The notes beneath the pieces were generated by a model. It had not been told where the DNA came from. It saw nothing but the letters and a program-made list of their open reading frames with translations, and ran no database searches. Both the position numbers and the translations under genes were made by a program. A stretch of 64,000 bases of DNA from Pelagicoccus sp. (GTDB lineage Bacteria > Verrucomicrobiota > Verrucomicrobiia > Opitutales > Opitutaceae), in NCBI GenBank assembly GCA_028284635.1, contig JANQRJ010000021.1, positions 96,613-160,612 of the forward strand, in the 5' to 3' direction. Shown piece by piece: positions 8,730 to 16,858 of this stretch. How positions within the stretch are numbered: the stretch's first letter is position 1; the number at the start of each line of letters is the position of its first letter.

Positions 8730-9239
8730 ATGGATACACCAAAAATATATGTCGCCTGTCTAGCCGCCTATAATAACGGGCACTTACACGGTACATGGAT
8801 AGAGCTTTCAAAGGACATAGATGAGGTCTGGAAAGAGATTAAGGAAATGCTCAAGACCTCTCCCATTCCAGAAGCCGAGGAATACGCAATCCACGATTAC
8901 GAAGGTTTTAGCAATCTCCACCTGAGCGAGTACGAATGCATTGAGCGTGTTCACGAACTCGCAGAGTTCATCGAAGAAAACGGCGAACTCGGAGCGGGTT
9001 TGATCGATCACTTTTGCGGCGATCTGGAAGAAGCGAAACGTGCTCGTCAAAACTACTACGGTGAGTACGCATCCCTAGCCGACTACGCGATACAGCTCAC
9101 AGAGGAAACAAGTGAAGTTCCGCAGCACCTGGAATTCTACATCGATTATGAAGCCATAGCACGCGACATAGAAATGAGCGGCGATGTCTTCACTATTCAG
9201 ACCGCCCACGACGAAATCCACGTCTTTTCTAATTACTAG
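8730..9239 (+). CDS. ardA: ArdA anti-restriction protein
   Basis: The 169-aa acidic protein begins with the family start pattern (KIYVACLAAYNNGHLHGTWI), then the EEYAIHDYEGF segment and a C-terminal region rich in Asp/Glu. ArdA proteins form elongated dimers that mimic bent B-form DNA and occupy type I restriction enzymes, protecting incoming mobile DNA on entry. The length is in the family's normal range. A GGAGAAAACA ribosome-binding site precedes the ATG, and the next gene follows within 27 bp, so the two are probably co-transcribed. The location inside a mobilizable element fits the expected early-entry role. The host region of this window retains relics of a type I restriction system, its natural target. 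Confidence 0.93.
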   Translation: MDTPKIYVACLAAYNNGHLHGTWIELSKDIDEVWKEIKEMLKTSPIPEAEEYAIHDYEGFSNLHLSEYECIERVHELAEFIEENGELGAGLIDHFCGDLEEAKRARQNYYGEYASLADYAIQLTEETSEVPQHLEFYIDYEAIARDIEMSGDVFTIQTAHDEIHVFSNY

Positions 9240-9265
9240 ACCTACATTCACGAAAGGATAAAACC

Positions 9266-9688
9266 ATGACATCAAACGTAACATACAGCGATTATTCAAT
9301 CGGGCATCCTTGGTACTACTTCCTCGGAGGAAAGCCCCTTATGCCCTCCGAAATCGCCAAAAGCATAAAGGCTGAAGGTTTCCGCGGATATCGTGCTGAC
9401 GAATTTGATAAAATCGATAAGATGAAGGAACCCGACCGCTCAATCAAACTACGGAAGATAAAAAAGGGCGTCCTTGAAGATTTCTGGAACCTCATCTCTT
9501 GCTATCGCAAACGTGTTCGGGAACTACGAGAATACAACAGGATGACTGTTCGTGACCCTAACCAAAGAGCGTGCGACGATGTCCACGTCAATCTATCCTT
9601 ACGCTACTGTCACCTTTGCCACAGTTTTGCTCACCTGTCACAACTGGACGACCTCCTTTCTCAGCAATTGGATCTGTTTGATCTCTAG
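9266..9688 (+). CDS. Small unknown protein downstream of ardA
   Basis: The 140-aa protein is preceded by GAAAGGATAAAACC and lies 26 bp after ardA, probably in the same transcript. It is soluble and charged, with a Lys/Arg-rich middle (EPDRSIKLRKIKKGVLEDF) and a helical C-terminal half containing a His/Cys patch (RYCHLCHSFAH at about 113-123), which could bind a metal. I do not recognise the family. Co-transcription with ardA suggests a role in establishment of the element, perhaps anti-defence, but there is no direct evidence. Confidence 0.65.
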   Translation: MTSNVTYSDYSIGHPWYYFLGGKPLMPSEIAKSIKAEGFRGYRADEFDKIDKMKEPDRSIKLRKIKKGVLEDFWNLISCYRKRVRELREYNRMTVRDPNQRACDDVHVNLSLRYCHLCHSFAHLSQLDDLLSQQLDLFDL

Positions 9689-9744
9689 GCATCCCTAAAC
9701 AAAACTAGGAATATATTGATAATATGGATACATTTTGATAAAGT

Positions 9745-10518
9745 CTAACTATCAACAGGAGAAATCCAATTTTTGCCCCGCACCAGCGGGGCTTTTTTAT
9801 CGGATGGACGAACCCAACGCGGATCAATGCGATAAGACCCTCGACCATCCGAAAGGATAAGCTCCCTCCAAATCGGATTACGCTTAAAAACATTGGAAAG
9901 CGTGAAACTCTGCGAACCCGCTTGAGCAAGCAGACGCTTTCCGTTTTGCCAAGGATCACCACGCAACGCAGCATCGCGAAGTAAGCAAAGGATTTTTGCC
10001 TGCAAGTCGCCAAAACGATAGTCTTCCCCTTGAAAGCGAACAATCTTGAACGCCGTATCCACACTCTGGATTTCATTCGCCGATTTGCTCCGAAGACCGT
10101 GCGTTGCATTCTCAAGGACAATACCTTGATCAGAAAGCTCTCCTAAAAAGCGAACGCATTCATCTTCTGATACGACAAGATCATTTAAGGTAATGACGAT
10201 GCTGTCCGCCGCTTCCGGCAATACATATTGCTTCTTGGACTCGCTACAAACGATCTCCCGAAGATCAACCTGACCTGTTCTAAAAACGCGATGACAATAA
10301 TGGCGAGACAAGTCAATATAGCCTTCCCAATGGCACAACCGCAATTGCCTATCGCCATTGACTTCTATCTGCTCGTATACGCTCATAACGGGCAACCAAA
10401 CTCTCGCAAATAGTCTGCCTGTCGAAAGCCATAATCGCATCTGGGCATGGCTTACGTGCCATTCTGCGGATAGGTCGTCAATCGCATGGACGTGCATCCT
10501 TAATCCTTTCGTATCCAT
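9745..10518 (-). CDS. Winged-helix-like protein of a mobile element, possible regulator or replication factor
   Basis: The start at 10518 is selected by an AGGAGG site five bases before the ATG of MDTKGLRMHV. The 257-aa protein has no membrane segment. Its last 90 residues (FKIVRFQGEDYRFGDLQAKI through SFTLSNVFKRNPIWREL) have the helix-turn-helix-wing spacing of a winged-helix DNA-binding domain of the type found at the end of mobile-element regulators. The N-terminal part is a mixed alpha/beta domain I do not recognise. The gene is divergent from the small-gene operon starting at 10769. Its 3' end overlaps a terminator hairpin shared with the opposite strand. Confidence 0.72.
   Translation of the reverse strand: MDTKGLRMHVHAIDDLSAEWHVSHAQMRLWLSTGRLFARVWLPVMSVYEQIEVNGDRQLRLCHWEGYIDLSRHYCHRVFRTGQVDLREIVCSESKKQYVLPEAADSIVITLNDLVVSEDECVRFLGELSDQGIVLENATHGLRSKSANEIQSVDTAFKIVRFQGEDYRFGDLQAKILCLLRDAALRGDPWQNGKRLLAQAGSQSFTLSNVFKRNPIWRELILSDGRGSYRIDPRWVRPSDKKAPLVRGKNWISPVDS
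9775..9798 (+). terminator. Terminator of the ardA operon
   Basis: GCCCCGC-ACCA-GCGGGGC forms a perfect 7-bp stem with a 4-nt loop, followed by six T on the plus strand. It ends transcription from the ardA side and is embedded in the 3' coding end of the convergent minus-strand gene. Confidence 0.8.
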
Positions 10519-10768
10519 CGACAACCTCCTCTGCTTCGTTGGTACGACCGCGGCATCCGCCGCATCTTCTCCTTCCCACTTCGACGCATTGGAGTCAACG
10601 AAAAGAACAAAGAAGGAACACAGGCGTATGAACAAAGCATAGCTCTCTCACCAAAAGAATACCCTTGTATGGCGTACTCAGCACAAGACGCCCACCAACC
10701 CGTCACGACGCCATCACCAGCCACGATCTGAAAGGGTAGACGTCAAAACCGGAAAAGGAGACTTCACC

Positions 10769-10993
10769 ATGGAAGGCAATAACGAATGTATTTTAAAATA
10801 CATTACAAAAACGCCAGCAAGCAAACTCATTAACCTACCGCTCGATGAATTGGAAAACCTGACGCTTCAGATCGAGGAGATCGTCGAAAACGCTGCACTT
10901 GCCCTTAACTGGCTCACCTTGATGAAAATTCAGAAAGAAACCCGAGAGCGTGAATCCGATCGCTCAAAAGGAGGTCTTGATGAAGAAGCATAA
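10769..10993 (+). CDS. Small helical protein, first gene of a three-gene operon
   Basis: The 74-aa protein follows an AAAAGGAGA ribosome-binding site. It is mostly helical, with the pattern LDELENLTLQIEEIVENAAL suggesting a short coiled coil and a charged tail. Its stop codon overlaps the start of the next gene by 14 bp, indicating translational coupling. The family is not recognised. It lies in the block that leads to a DUF6362-like protein and the integrase, so it is probably housekeeping cargo of the element. Confidence 0.65.
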   Translation: MEGNNECILKYITKTPASKLINLPLDELENLTLQIEEIVENAALALNWLTLMKIQKETRERESDRSKGGLDEEA

Positions 10994-11195
10994 TTCAAGT
11001 CCAAAGATCTCACTGAGCGACATGCAAGGGCATTCGCCATATGACGCTGAAGAACTTGCTGCGCTCAGAAAACGCGCATGGCACGAGCATGGCATCTTCA
11101 TCGTCTCTTTAGGCGAACAGATGCTCAGTCAATCTGAACGCATCGCTCTGACGCGTATCGCAAACAGTCTATACGGCAAGGCAGGTGGATCATGA
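10980..11195 (+). CDS. Small charged protein, second gene of the operon
   Basis: The 71-aa protein starts at the ATG six bases after AAAGGAGG, overlapping the previous gene. It contains YDAEELAALRKRAWHEHGIF followed by VSLGEQMLSQSERIALTRIA, a helical arrangement that I recall from small proteins of alphaproteobacterial phages and islands. No function is known to me. The stop codon overlaps the next ATG (ATGA), so all three genes are coupled. Confidence 0.65.
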   Translation: MKKHNSSPKISLSDMQGHSPYDAEELAALRKRAWHEHGIFIVSLGEQMLSQSERIALTRIANSLYGKAGGS

Positions 11196-11599
11196 CGATT
11201 CTCAAAAATCGACACTGGAACGAAAAGATCGTCATGGCGCATTTGGAGGAAGCAGCGGCAATTCACAGACGTTTGCCGGAAGTTAAAGTCGCTGGCTATC
11301 GTTGCTTATGGCCGGAGACGCTTCGCGATGACTGGGAACGCCTTTACGATGCCGTGAACGGCGCCAACCGTCTCGGACCGCCTATGCCGCCAGAAGTGAC
11401 CTACCAAGAAAGCGTCATGGAATGGCTGCGCTGGCTTTCGCCGCATCACCAGAGAGTCGTCTGGATGAGAGCGAACCGCATCCCCTGGAAAATTCTCTCC
11501 GATGAATTCGACCGGAACAAGACAACGCTCTGGCGCGACATGAACAAGGGGCTAACGCGCATTTCCACAATGCTCTGCGCAACCGAGCACACGTTATAG
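11192..11599 (+). CDS. DUF6362-like helix-turn-helix protein
   Basis: The 135-aa protein begins within an ATGA overlap. The C-terminal two-thirds has the layout of DUF6362: a helix with VMEWLRWLSPHHQRVVWMRA, then IPWKILSDEFDRNKTTLWRD, which reads as a sigma-70 region 4 or HTH-type DNA-binding unit (helix, turn, recognition helix). Proteins of this family are common in alphaproteobacterial prophages and islands. They probably bind DNA to control late or transfer genes, though this has not been shown to my knowledge. A strong terminator follows directly. Confidence 0.75.
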   Translation: MTILKNRHWNEKIVMAHLEEAAAIHRRLPEVKVAGYRCLWPETLRDDWERLYDAVNGANRLGPPMPPEVTYQESVMEWLRWLSPHHQRVVWMRANRIPWKILSDEFDRNKTTLWRDMNKGLTRISTMLCATEHTL

Positions 11600-11605
11600 G
11601 CAACG

Positions 11606-11647
11606 CGTTTCACCGCCAACGCAACATGAGCGGTGAAACGTTTTTTG
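11606..11647 (+). terminator. Strong terminator after the DUF6362-like gene
   Basis: CGTTTCACCGC and GCGGTGAAACG form an 11-bp perfect stem around a 13-nt loop, followed by TTTTTTG. It starts 7 bp after the stop codon of the preceding gene. Confidence 0.88.
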
Positions 11648-11750
11648 AGAATTTAGGCTATATTTTTACCAAGCTGGGAAAGTGCGTAATCAATACTTGA
11701 TTACGAAATATGCTTTTCCCAATTCCACCCAAAGCAAAGGAGAGCAAATC

Positions 11751-12026
11751 ATGTCGATGCAAAACAATCAACCCGTCAAGGTACTGAGAGACGATCCGCT
11801 TAAAGCTAGTATATGGGAGAACAAAGGAGAGAAAGGCGGCTACCTGTCTGCAAAATTCACCAAGACCTATAGCAAGGACGGTGAATTGCACGATACGACT
11901 GTATTCAACCGCAGCGACTTGCTCACACTATCAGAGCTAGCAAAGCAGGCTTACAGCAAAATGGGCACGCTTCGCAAGAAAGTAACGCAGCCCGAAGGCG
12001 ATGTATCCACACTGACCAACGAATAA
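11751..12026 (+). CDS. Small mobile-element protein, possibly ssDNA-binding (PC4-like)
   Basis: The ATG at 11751 follows AAAGGAGAGCAAATC. An upstream in-frame extension has no such site. The 91-aa protein contains LKASIWENKGEKGGYLSAKF, then a Lys/Asp-rich strand and a C-terminal helix (LLTLSELAKQAYSKMGTL). This two-part sheet-then-helix layout occurs in many small proteins carried on integrative elements. The beta-sheet plus helix arrangement is reminiscent of PC4-type single-strand DNA binders. That comparison is an inference from pattern only. Confidence 0.68.
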   Translation: MSMQNNQPVKVLRDDPLKASIWENKGEKGGYLSAKFTKTYSKDGELHDTTVFNRSDLLTLSELAKQAYSKMGTLRKKVTQPEGDVSTLTNE

Positions 12027-12099
12027 AAACGCCCCCTCCTCCCGATTCTTCTTATCGAGAGGAGGAAAAACGAACAAAGAAACATAAGAGGATAATCAC

Positions 12100-12387
12100 A
12101 TGAAGAACCACCTTTGCCAACAATTCGCTGAAATTGAAATAAAGCCGAATAAAATTGATCGTATCCACTCAGAACTTACAGAAACAACAGACCGCATGCT
12201 CACAAAGGAAGAGGTCGCCAAACAATTCGGCATGACCGTCTCTTGGCTGAACAACAGCCAAAATGACATCGCCGTTGCACTACGTGCATGTGGCATCAAG
12301 CTGGGCCGCAGCCCCTCCTCTCCCGTGAGATTTCCGGCAGAGCAAGTTCGTGCGATTTTAAACGGCTGCAACGATCACGCAGATTGA
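12100..12387 (+). CDS. AlpA/excisionase-type helix-turn-helix protein
   Basis: This is a 95-aa protein with a central HTH (MLTKEEVAKQFGMTVSWLNN at about 36-55) followed by a wing (LGRSPSSPVRFPAEQVRAIL). This matches the MerR-like HTH of AlpA and excisionase proteins, which bind attachment sites or island promoters. Such proteins typically sit next to P4-type integrases and direct excision. Here the gene converges with the integrase gene and overlaps its 3' end by 13 bp. The AGAGGATAATCAC before the ATG serves as ribosome-binding site. Confidence 0.72.
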   Translation: MKNHLCQQFAEIEIKPNKIDRIHSELTETTDRMLTKEEVAKQFGMTVSWLNNSQNDIAVALRACGIKLGRSPSSPVRFPAEQVRAILNGCNDHAD

Positions 12388-13553
12388 AGACGATCAAGAT
12401 GATCTGCCCACCATTGCATCATCTCGCGACGCTCCGGCAAATATTCCGCATGATTGTAGGCCGCACGCACCTGATTGCCTTCCACATGGGCAAGTTGACG
12501 CTCGATAACATCCGGCGAAAAACCGTTTTCGTTCAGAATGGTCGAGGCCGTCGCACGAAAGCCGTGGACAGTTGCACGGCTATGATAACCCATGCGGTAC
12601 ATCGCGTAGAGCATCGTGTTCTCGCTCATGTGCTTTTTGGCATTGTGTCTGGCAGGAAAGACAAAATCCACCTTCCCGCTGATCGGTTTGATCTTTTCGA
12701 GAACGGCAACGGCTTGCGACGACAATGGCACAATATGCTCGCGGCCCATCTTCATCCGTTCAGGCGGGATTCGCCACTCAGCCTTTTCGAGATTGAATTC
12801 AGGCCACAACGCACCGCGAAGCTCTCTTGTACGCACGAAGGTCAGAACAACGAAGCAAAGAGCAAAACGTGTGAGATCATCGCCTTGGTATACTTCAAGA
12901 TTACGGAAAAAATCGGGCAGTTCGCACTCTTTCAAATAAGCACGGTTTTTCACTTTTCGCGTTTTAAGAGCCCCTTTGAGATCGTGGGACACGTCTCGCT
13001 CAGCTTTGCCTATGGCAACACCGTAACGAAGTATCTGTCCCGAAACGCGACGAGCCCGATGGGCTATGTCTAAAGAACCCCGCCCTTCAATCAAGCGTAG
13101 AGCCGCCAGAAGATCGGGTGCGGTCAACTGGTTGATAGGGTGACGGCCAATCTTCGGATAGAGGTCGCGACTCAGGATATTCTCAAGCTGCTTAAGGTAG
13201 TTGACCGAGAATTCATCACGCTTCTGATCTAGCCACTCCTCGGAGACAGACTGGAAAGTATTTTCAGAAGAAACTGCGTTTTTGAGCTTAGCTCGTTTTT
13301 TCTCAAAAGAGGGATCAAAACCTTTCTCGAGCTGAAGCCGGGCTTCGTCACGCTTGAGACGAGCATCTTTGAGAGCAATTTTTGGATATGTTCCAAAAGA
13401 AAGCGTTTTGCCCTTGCCGTCATAACGGTAGTTCATCCGCCAATACTTGCCACCATTCGGCATAATATGTAAATAAAGGCCATGCCCATCGGACTTCTTG
13501 TAAGCCTTGTCCTTCGGCTGAAATTGACGGCACTGCTTGTCTGTCAAAGGCAT
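12375..13553 (-). CDS. int: P4-type tyrosine integrase
   Basis: The 392-aa protein has the usual P4-integrase layout: an N-terminal DUF4102 arm-binding domain (about 1-90, with GLYLHIMPNGGKYWRMNY), a SAM-like core-binding domain (about 95-200) and a C-terminal catalytic domain. Catalytic residues are visible: R243 in TFVRTRELR, K268, the HGFR box (H330, R333), H356 and the nucleophile Y366 in AAYNHAEYL. P4-type integrases insert genetic islands at tRNA or tmRNA 3' ends. The upstream region carries several GAGGGTA-type repeats that could be arm sites. It lies in the middle of the mobile DNA, not at its edge, so either the island is composite or two elements abut here. Confidence 0.95.
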   Translation of the reverse strand: MPLTDKQCRQFQPKDKAYKKSDGHGLYLHIMPNGGKYWRMNYRYDGKGKTLSFGTYPKIALKDARLKRDEARLQLEKGFDPSFEKKRAKLKNAVSSENTFQSVSEEWLDQKRDEFSVNYLKQLENILSRDLYPKIGRHPINQLTAPDLLAALRLIEGRGSLDIAHRARRVSGQILRYGVAIGKAERDVSHDLKGALKTRKVKNRAYLKECELPDFFRNLEVYQGDDLTRFALCFVVLTFVRTRELRGALWPEFNLEKAEWRIPPERMKMGREHIVPLSSQAVAVLEKIKPISGKVDFVFPARHNAKKHMSENTMLYAMYRMGYHSRATVHGFRATASTILNENGFSPDVIERQLAHVEGNQVRAAYNHAEYLPERREMMQWWADHLDRLQSA

Positions 13554-13810
13554 TTGAGGGTATCTCCATGATATCGGTCATTTTATACCCTCATTTTACC
13601 CTCAAAATGAGGGTATGTAAATGATTGTATATAGAATTCAATATAAAATCTGAAATCACCGAAATACAAGTTAAGCAAGGCTTTCGAGGAGATATTTAGA
13701 AAGATTTATAAGAGAAACTGGAGGTGAGGATGGGATTCACAATCATCCAGTAAGCCACTGAAAAACAATTTAAATAAAAAACAACACTCAATTTATACCC
13801 TCAGAATACC
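13554..13810. repeat. GAGGGTA/TACCCTC repeats upstream of the integrase
   Basis: A perfect inverted repeat, TACCCTCATTTT / AAAATGAGGGTA with a 6-nt spacer, lies near 13586-13615. Further copies of GAGGGTAT or TACCCTCA occur at about 13557 and 13798. The clustering just before the integrase start suggests arm-type integrase sites or an autoregulatory operator. This is inference. The rest of 13554-13950 is A+T-rich with no gene. Confidence 0.55.
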
Positions 13811-13950
13811 ATCAAAACAGAGATGCAGAAGAAAACATTTCTACGTTGATCCATATGGTATCAAAAAGAAAACAATCATGCACAGAAAATCTGCGGTAAC
13901 GTGCAAAAACAAATGAGCAAGATACACCAACTAATAAAGGGTGACAGACA

Positions 13951-14148
13951 ATGACAAATCAGGCACCACCTCTACTGACGGAACGGATTGAGAAGCCGCC
14001 CTATCGCGACTGGCCAAAAAGGCAGAAGGAGCATGCCCTTAGAATATTCGATGAATTTATGACAATGAATACGGATTGCACTAAAAGACTTATCAGCGAC
14101 CTGTCGAATATCATAGCATTCATAAGATCGAATAAGCGCTCCAAATAA
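13951..14148 (+). CDS. Small protein upstream of the mobilization genes
   Basis: The 65-aa protein has a GGGTGACAG-type site before its ATG. It is mostly helical and basic at the end (LSNIIAFIRSNKRSK). The family is not recognised. It precedes a strong terminator and the candidate oriT, so it may belong to a separate short transcript of the mobilization region. Confidence 0.5.
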   Translation: MTNQAPPLLTERIEKPPYRDWPKRQKEHALRIFDEFMTMNTDCTKRLISDLSNIIAFIRSNKRSK

Positions 14149-14222
14149 GTGCAGCCGCCTGAGGCGGCATCAGTTTAGAGAATAGCAACAGCGGCAGGAG
14201 CCGCAAATTAATCGAGCCGCTA

Positions 14223-14247
14223 GGCCCTCCAGTTGGAGGGCCTTTTT
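14223..14247 (+). terminator. Terminator before the oriT region
   Basis: GGCCCTCC-AGTT-GGAGGGCC forms an 8-bp perfect stem with a 4-nt loop, followed by TTTTTG. Confidence 0.88.
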
Positions 14248-14279
14248 GTTGCACGGCTCAATCAAGAAAGGAGGTCATC

Positions 14280-14492
14280 ATGACCAAACGACGTTTTACC
14301 CTCCCCTTCTCAGGCAACCAGGCTGCTCCAGCAGAATCCTGTAAGTGTCGCAGTGTAGCAAGATGTGTTTTTCGTACGAAAAACTCTTGCATCTCGCAAA
14401 GGGGGACTGAAGCCGTCCCCCGTTTGATCCCCCTGGCATTTCGAATTCCGTCCCGGAATTTAGCCCCCACAGTCACGTACTTGGAGGTGTAA
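14280..14492 (+). CDS. Possible small leader protein spanning the oriT hairpins
   Basis: The 70-codon frame begins after a very strong GAAAGGAGG site, but it runs through the palindromes proposed as oriT and its composition is Arg/Cys/Pro-rich and not clearly protein-like. It ends 1 bp before the mobC start. It may be a true short gene or only an upstream frame that promotes translation of mobC. Coding status is doubtful. Confidence 0.35.
   Translation: MTKRRFTLPFSGNQAAPAESCKCRSVARCVFRTKNSCISQRGTEAVPRLIPLAFRIPSRNLAPTVTYLEV
14358..14421. other. Candidate origin of transfer (oriT)
   Basis: Two hairpins lie 73-136 bp upstream of mobC. The first is an 18-bp perfect palindrome, GTTTTTCGTACGAAAAAC (14367-14384), enclosed by GCAAGA and TCTTGC. 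The second is GGGGGAC-TGAAGCC-GTCCCCC (14401-14421), a 7-bp stem. Paired hairpins upstream of mobC-mobA are the usual oriT layout for MOBP-type relaxases. The nick site cannot be assigned from sequence alone. Confidence 0.55.
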
Positions 14493-14493
14493 C

Positions 14494-14835
14494 ATGGCAC
14501 GTCCAAGAAAGACACATGACAATCGCAGAACGCACGCTGTCATCTTCCATCTGACGCAATCTGAATTCGAGAAGATTGAAGGCCCCGCTCTTGCCGCCGG
14601 GTTTCGTACAAACGACTTTGCCCGTCAGCTCGTGCTGGCCAAGGCCGATACAATCACCGTAAGCACAGCGCCGCAAGTTGATCCACTGCTCATCGCACAG
14701 CTCAATCACCTTGGCCACAATCTCAACCAGATCACGCGGGGATTCCACGTCAGCGGCGAGCTTCCTCAAAAGGTCGAGGATTTGTGCAACCGCATTGAGA
14801 CCATCATCGACGCCGCAACAACGGAGGCAAAATAA
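14494..14835 (+). CDS. mobC: MobC relaxosome accessory protein
   Basis: The 113-aa protein starts MARPRKTHDNRRTHAV after a GGAGG site. It has an N-terminal ribbon-helix-helix-like segment, then LNHLGHNLNQITRGFHVSGE at about 71-90, the conserved helix of plasmid MobC proteins (NLNQI motif). MobC binds oriT next to the nick site and helps the relaxase open the DNA. Its stop overlaps the relaxase start (TAATG), so the two are translationally coupled. Length and position are typical. Confidence 0.9.
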   Translation: MARPRKTHDNRRTHAVIFHLTQSEFEKIEGPALAAGFRTNDFARQLVLAKADTITVSTAPQVDPLLIAQLNHLGHNLNQITRGFHVSGELPQKVEDLCNRIETIIDAATTEAK

Positions 14836-16247
14836 TGGTTCCTGTAATTGCCGCGGGTGGACGCTCCTTCAAGGGCGCATTCTCCTACTACTGCCACGAT
14901 AAAAACGCAGATACGACAGACCGCATTGCGTGGACGCAAACGCGCAACATGCTGACGCAAGACCCTGCAAAGGCATGGAAGGTCATGGCTTTCACCGCCA
15001 AGCATCAGGACCAACTGAAGCAAGCGGCAGGCATTGCTGCGACTGGCCGTAAAACGACCAAGCCTGTGCTCGCCTATTCGCTATCCTGGCATCCGAGCCA
15101 AGACCCGGACCGGGAGCACATGACAGAGATGGCGATGAAGTCCATCAAGGCCTTGGGCTTAGAAGAACATGAAGCCTTGATCGTCGCGCATCGCGATACG
15201 CCGCACAAGCACGTGCATGTCGTTGTGAACCGGATACATCCGCTCACGGGCAAAGTTGCCAGTGACTCGCACAGCAAGCGTGTGCTCTCCGCTCTAGCTC
15301 TTGAGTATTCAAAACAGCATGATCTCGACATCTGCCCTGCTCGGGAAGATAACGCCAAAAAGCGGGAACAAGGAGAGCAAACCAAATACCGCAACCCACA
15401 TATCCAAAACGCGTGGGACATATCTGATAACGGCAAGAGATTCGTTGCCGCTCTGAAAGAAAACGGCTTCCACCTTGCGATGGGACGCAAACGCATCGTC
15501 GTCGTTGATCCGTATGGCAAGACGCTCAATCCCGTACGGCATATCGAGGGCATCAGGACAAAGGACCTGAAAGAGCGTCTCAAAGATATCGATACCAGCA
15601 AGCTGCCAGATGCGGATGAGCTGGCAACGCGCATCACCGAGGCCCGCAAGCAAACTGCCGTCGCAAAACCAGCGCAAACCCCAACAACCCCGAACATTGA
15701 AAAGGACTTTACATTGGCTTCCACCCCAAAGCCTCCAAGCGAGGCACAGCATTATGACCTAAAACAAACACCGAAAGAACAAGAGCAAGAACGCACCGCG
15801 CACCTCATCAATCAAACGCAAGATCGCCATATTCAAGAGCGTGCGAAACTCGGCAACCACTGGCATTGGAAAATCGAAAACGAGAAGAAACACCTCTCAA
15901 ACTTCTATCAAATCAAGCGTCAGATGAACGCGATTTGGCATCTGCAACAGCGGTGTGAAAACCACAATTTCTGGCACCGCATTACGGGCCGGGCACGCGA
16001 TGACCGCGAACAACTCAAAGCACTTCAACTTAACCTGAAAAACGCCCGGATGCGTTTTGACGAGAAAATTGATCATCTGGAGAAGCAACGCGACATCGCT
16101 TTCTACACCCTCGATAAACAACAAAACATGCAACGTCCAACGGGTGCCTACAGAATGGATACGCCGCACATGGCACGCTCAAAAAGCACGGGCTTCGGCT
16201 ACACCCACGATTTCACACCCACCCGTAGCCGCGGCATGAGGATGTGA
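14835..16247 (+). CDS. mobA: MobA-type relaxase (MOBP/MOBV-like)
   Basis: The 470-aa protein begins with a conserved relaxase N-terminus and a candidate nucleophile tyrosine pair (FSYYCHDK, Y18/Y19). The metal-binding histidine motif is HRDTPHKHVHVVVNRIHP (H119, H124, H126, H128). The C-terminal half is charged, helical and Gln/Lys-rich (about 300-430), as in mobilization proteins that interact with the coupling protein. Relaxases cut one strand at oriT, stay attached to the 5' end and pilot it through a type IV secretion system. The closest family look I recall is alphaproteobacterial. Directly preceded by mobC; no T4SS genes follow, so transfer would rely on a helper. Confidence 0.92.
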   Translation: MVPVIAAGGRSFKGAFSYYCHDKNADTTDRIAWTQTRNMLTQDPAKAWKVMAFTAKHQDQLKQAAGIAATGRKTTKPVLAYSLSWHPSQDPDREHMTEMAMKSIKALGLEEHEALIVAHRDTPHKHVHVVVNRIHPLTGKVASDSHSKRVLSALALEYSKQHDLDICPAREDNAKKREQGEQTKYRNPHIQNAWDISDNGKRFVAALKENGFHLAMGRKRIVVVDPYGKTLNPVRHIEGIRTKDLKERLKDIDTSKLPDADELATRITEARKQTAVAKPAQTPTTPNIEKDFTLASTPKPPSEAQHYDLKQTPKEQEQERTAHLINQTQDRHIQERAKLGNHWHWKIENEKKHLSNFYQIKRQMNAIWHLQQRCENHNFWHRITGRARDDREQLKALQLNLKNARMRFDEKIDHLEKQRDIAFYTLDKQQNMQRPTGAYRMDTPHMARSKSTGFGYTHDFTPTRSRGMRM

Positions 16248-16273
16248 GGCAAACGGATTACACAAACGCTTGC

Positions 16274-16588
16274 TTAGCTTTCCCGATTTTCCAGATGACG
16301 GGCCAAATCCATACCCTGATAGAGAATACGGTCTACAATCACAGTATTCTCAGAAACCCAATAAACCAGATAGTGCTTGCCAACCGGATACAGCATGGCT
16401 CCGACATAAAGATCATCGCGTGATTTGCTAAGCAGGCAACCAGGGTCTGCCCCTATCGCGGCAAAGCCATCAAGCAATTGCTTTTCGTATTTGAAAAACT
16501 GATCGACGCCCCACTTGTCCAAAGTGTTTTGAAGGATTGTTTCGAAATCCTCATCCGCGAGCCGCGTCAGCCTAAGATCATAAGGCAT
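16274..16588 (-). CDS. parE: ParE/RelE-superfamily toxin
   Basis: The start at 16588 (MPYDLRLTRLADEDFETIL) fits the family and overlaps the antitoxin stop by 11 bp. An upstream extension is inside the antitoxin gene. The 104-aa protein has the ParE fold order: helix hairpin, then the strand-rich end with VGAMLYPVGKHYLVYWVSE and VIVDRILYQGMD. ParE toxins poison DNA gyrase, while the closely related RelE toxins cut mRNA; sequence alone does not decide. The pair with the upstream ParD-type protein would stabilise the element. Confidence 0.88.
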   Translation of the reverse strand: MPYDLRLTRLADEDFETILQNTLDKWGVDQFFKYEKQLLDGFAAIGADPGCLLSKSRDDLYVGAMLYPVGKHYLVYWVSENTVIVDRILYQGMDLARHLENRES

Positions 16589-16832
16589 TTCGTTCTCGAA
16601 CACTTTTCGCAATGTCTTCAGGAGAACGGCTTGAAAACTCGCCACGTACAGCTTGCTCATGGCCTAGCAATGCTTGTCTCTTGAAATCTGCGTACGCCGC
16701 TTGCTCAGCTTGTTCGTTTCTGAGCATTATGCGCAGCGCATCGCGAACAACTTCGCTCGCATTGTTGTAAAGGCCGCTTTGGACCTTCTCCTTCACCATC
16801 GCCTCAAGGTTTTCAGTCAATGAAATGTGCAT
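16578..16832 (-). CDS. parD: ParD-type antitoxin
   Basis: The 84-aa protein has an N-terminal ribbon-helix-helix (MHISLTENLEAMVKEKVQSG and NASEVVRDALRIMLRN) typical of ParD antitoxins, and a C-terminal toxin-binding helix. It would repress its own promoter as a dimer and neutralise the downstream toxin. It is first in the operon, as usual, with GGAAAAGGAGTAGCG before the ATG. A palindrome overlapping the -10 box lies just upstream. Confidence 0.92.
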   Translation of the reverse strand: MHISLTENLEAMVKEKVQSGLYNNASEVVRDALRIMLRNEQAEQAAYADFKRQALLGHEQAVRGEFSSRSPEDIAKSVRERNAL

Positions 16833-16858
16833 CGCTACTCCTTTTCCTCAACATCTAC

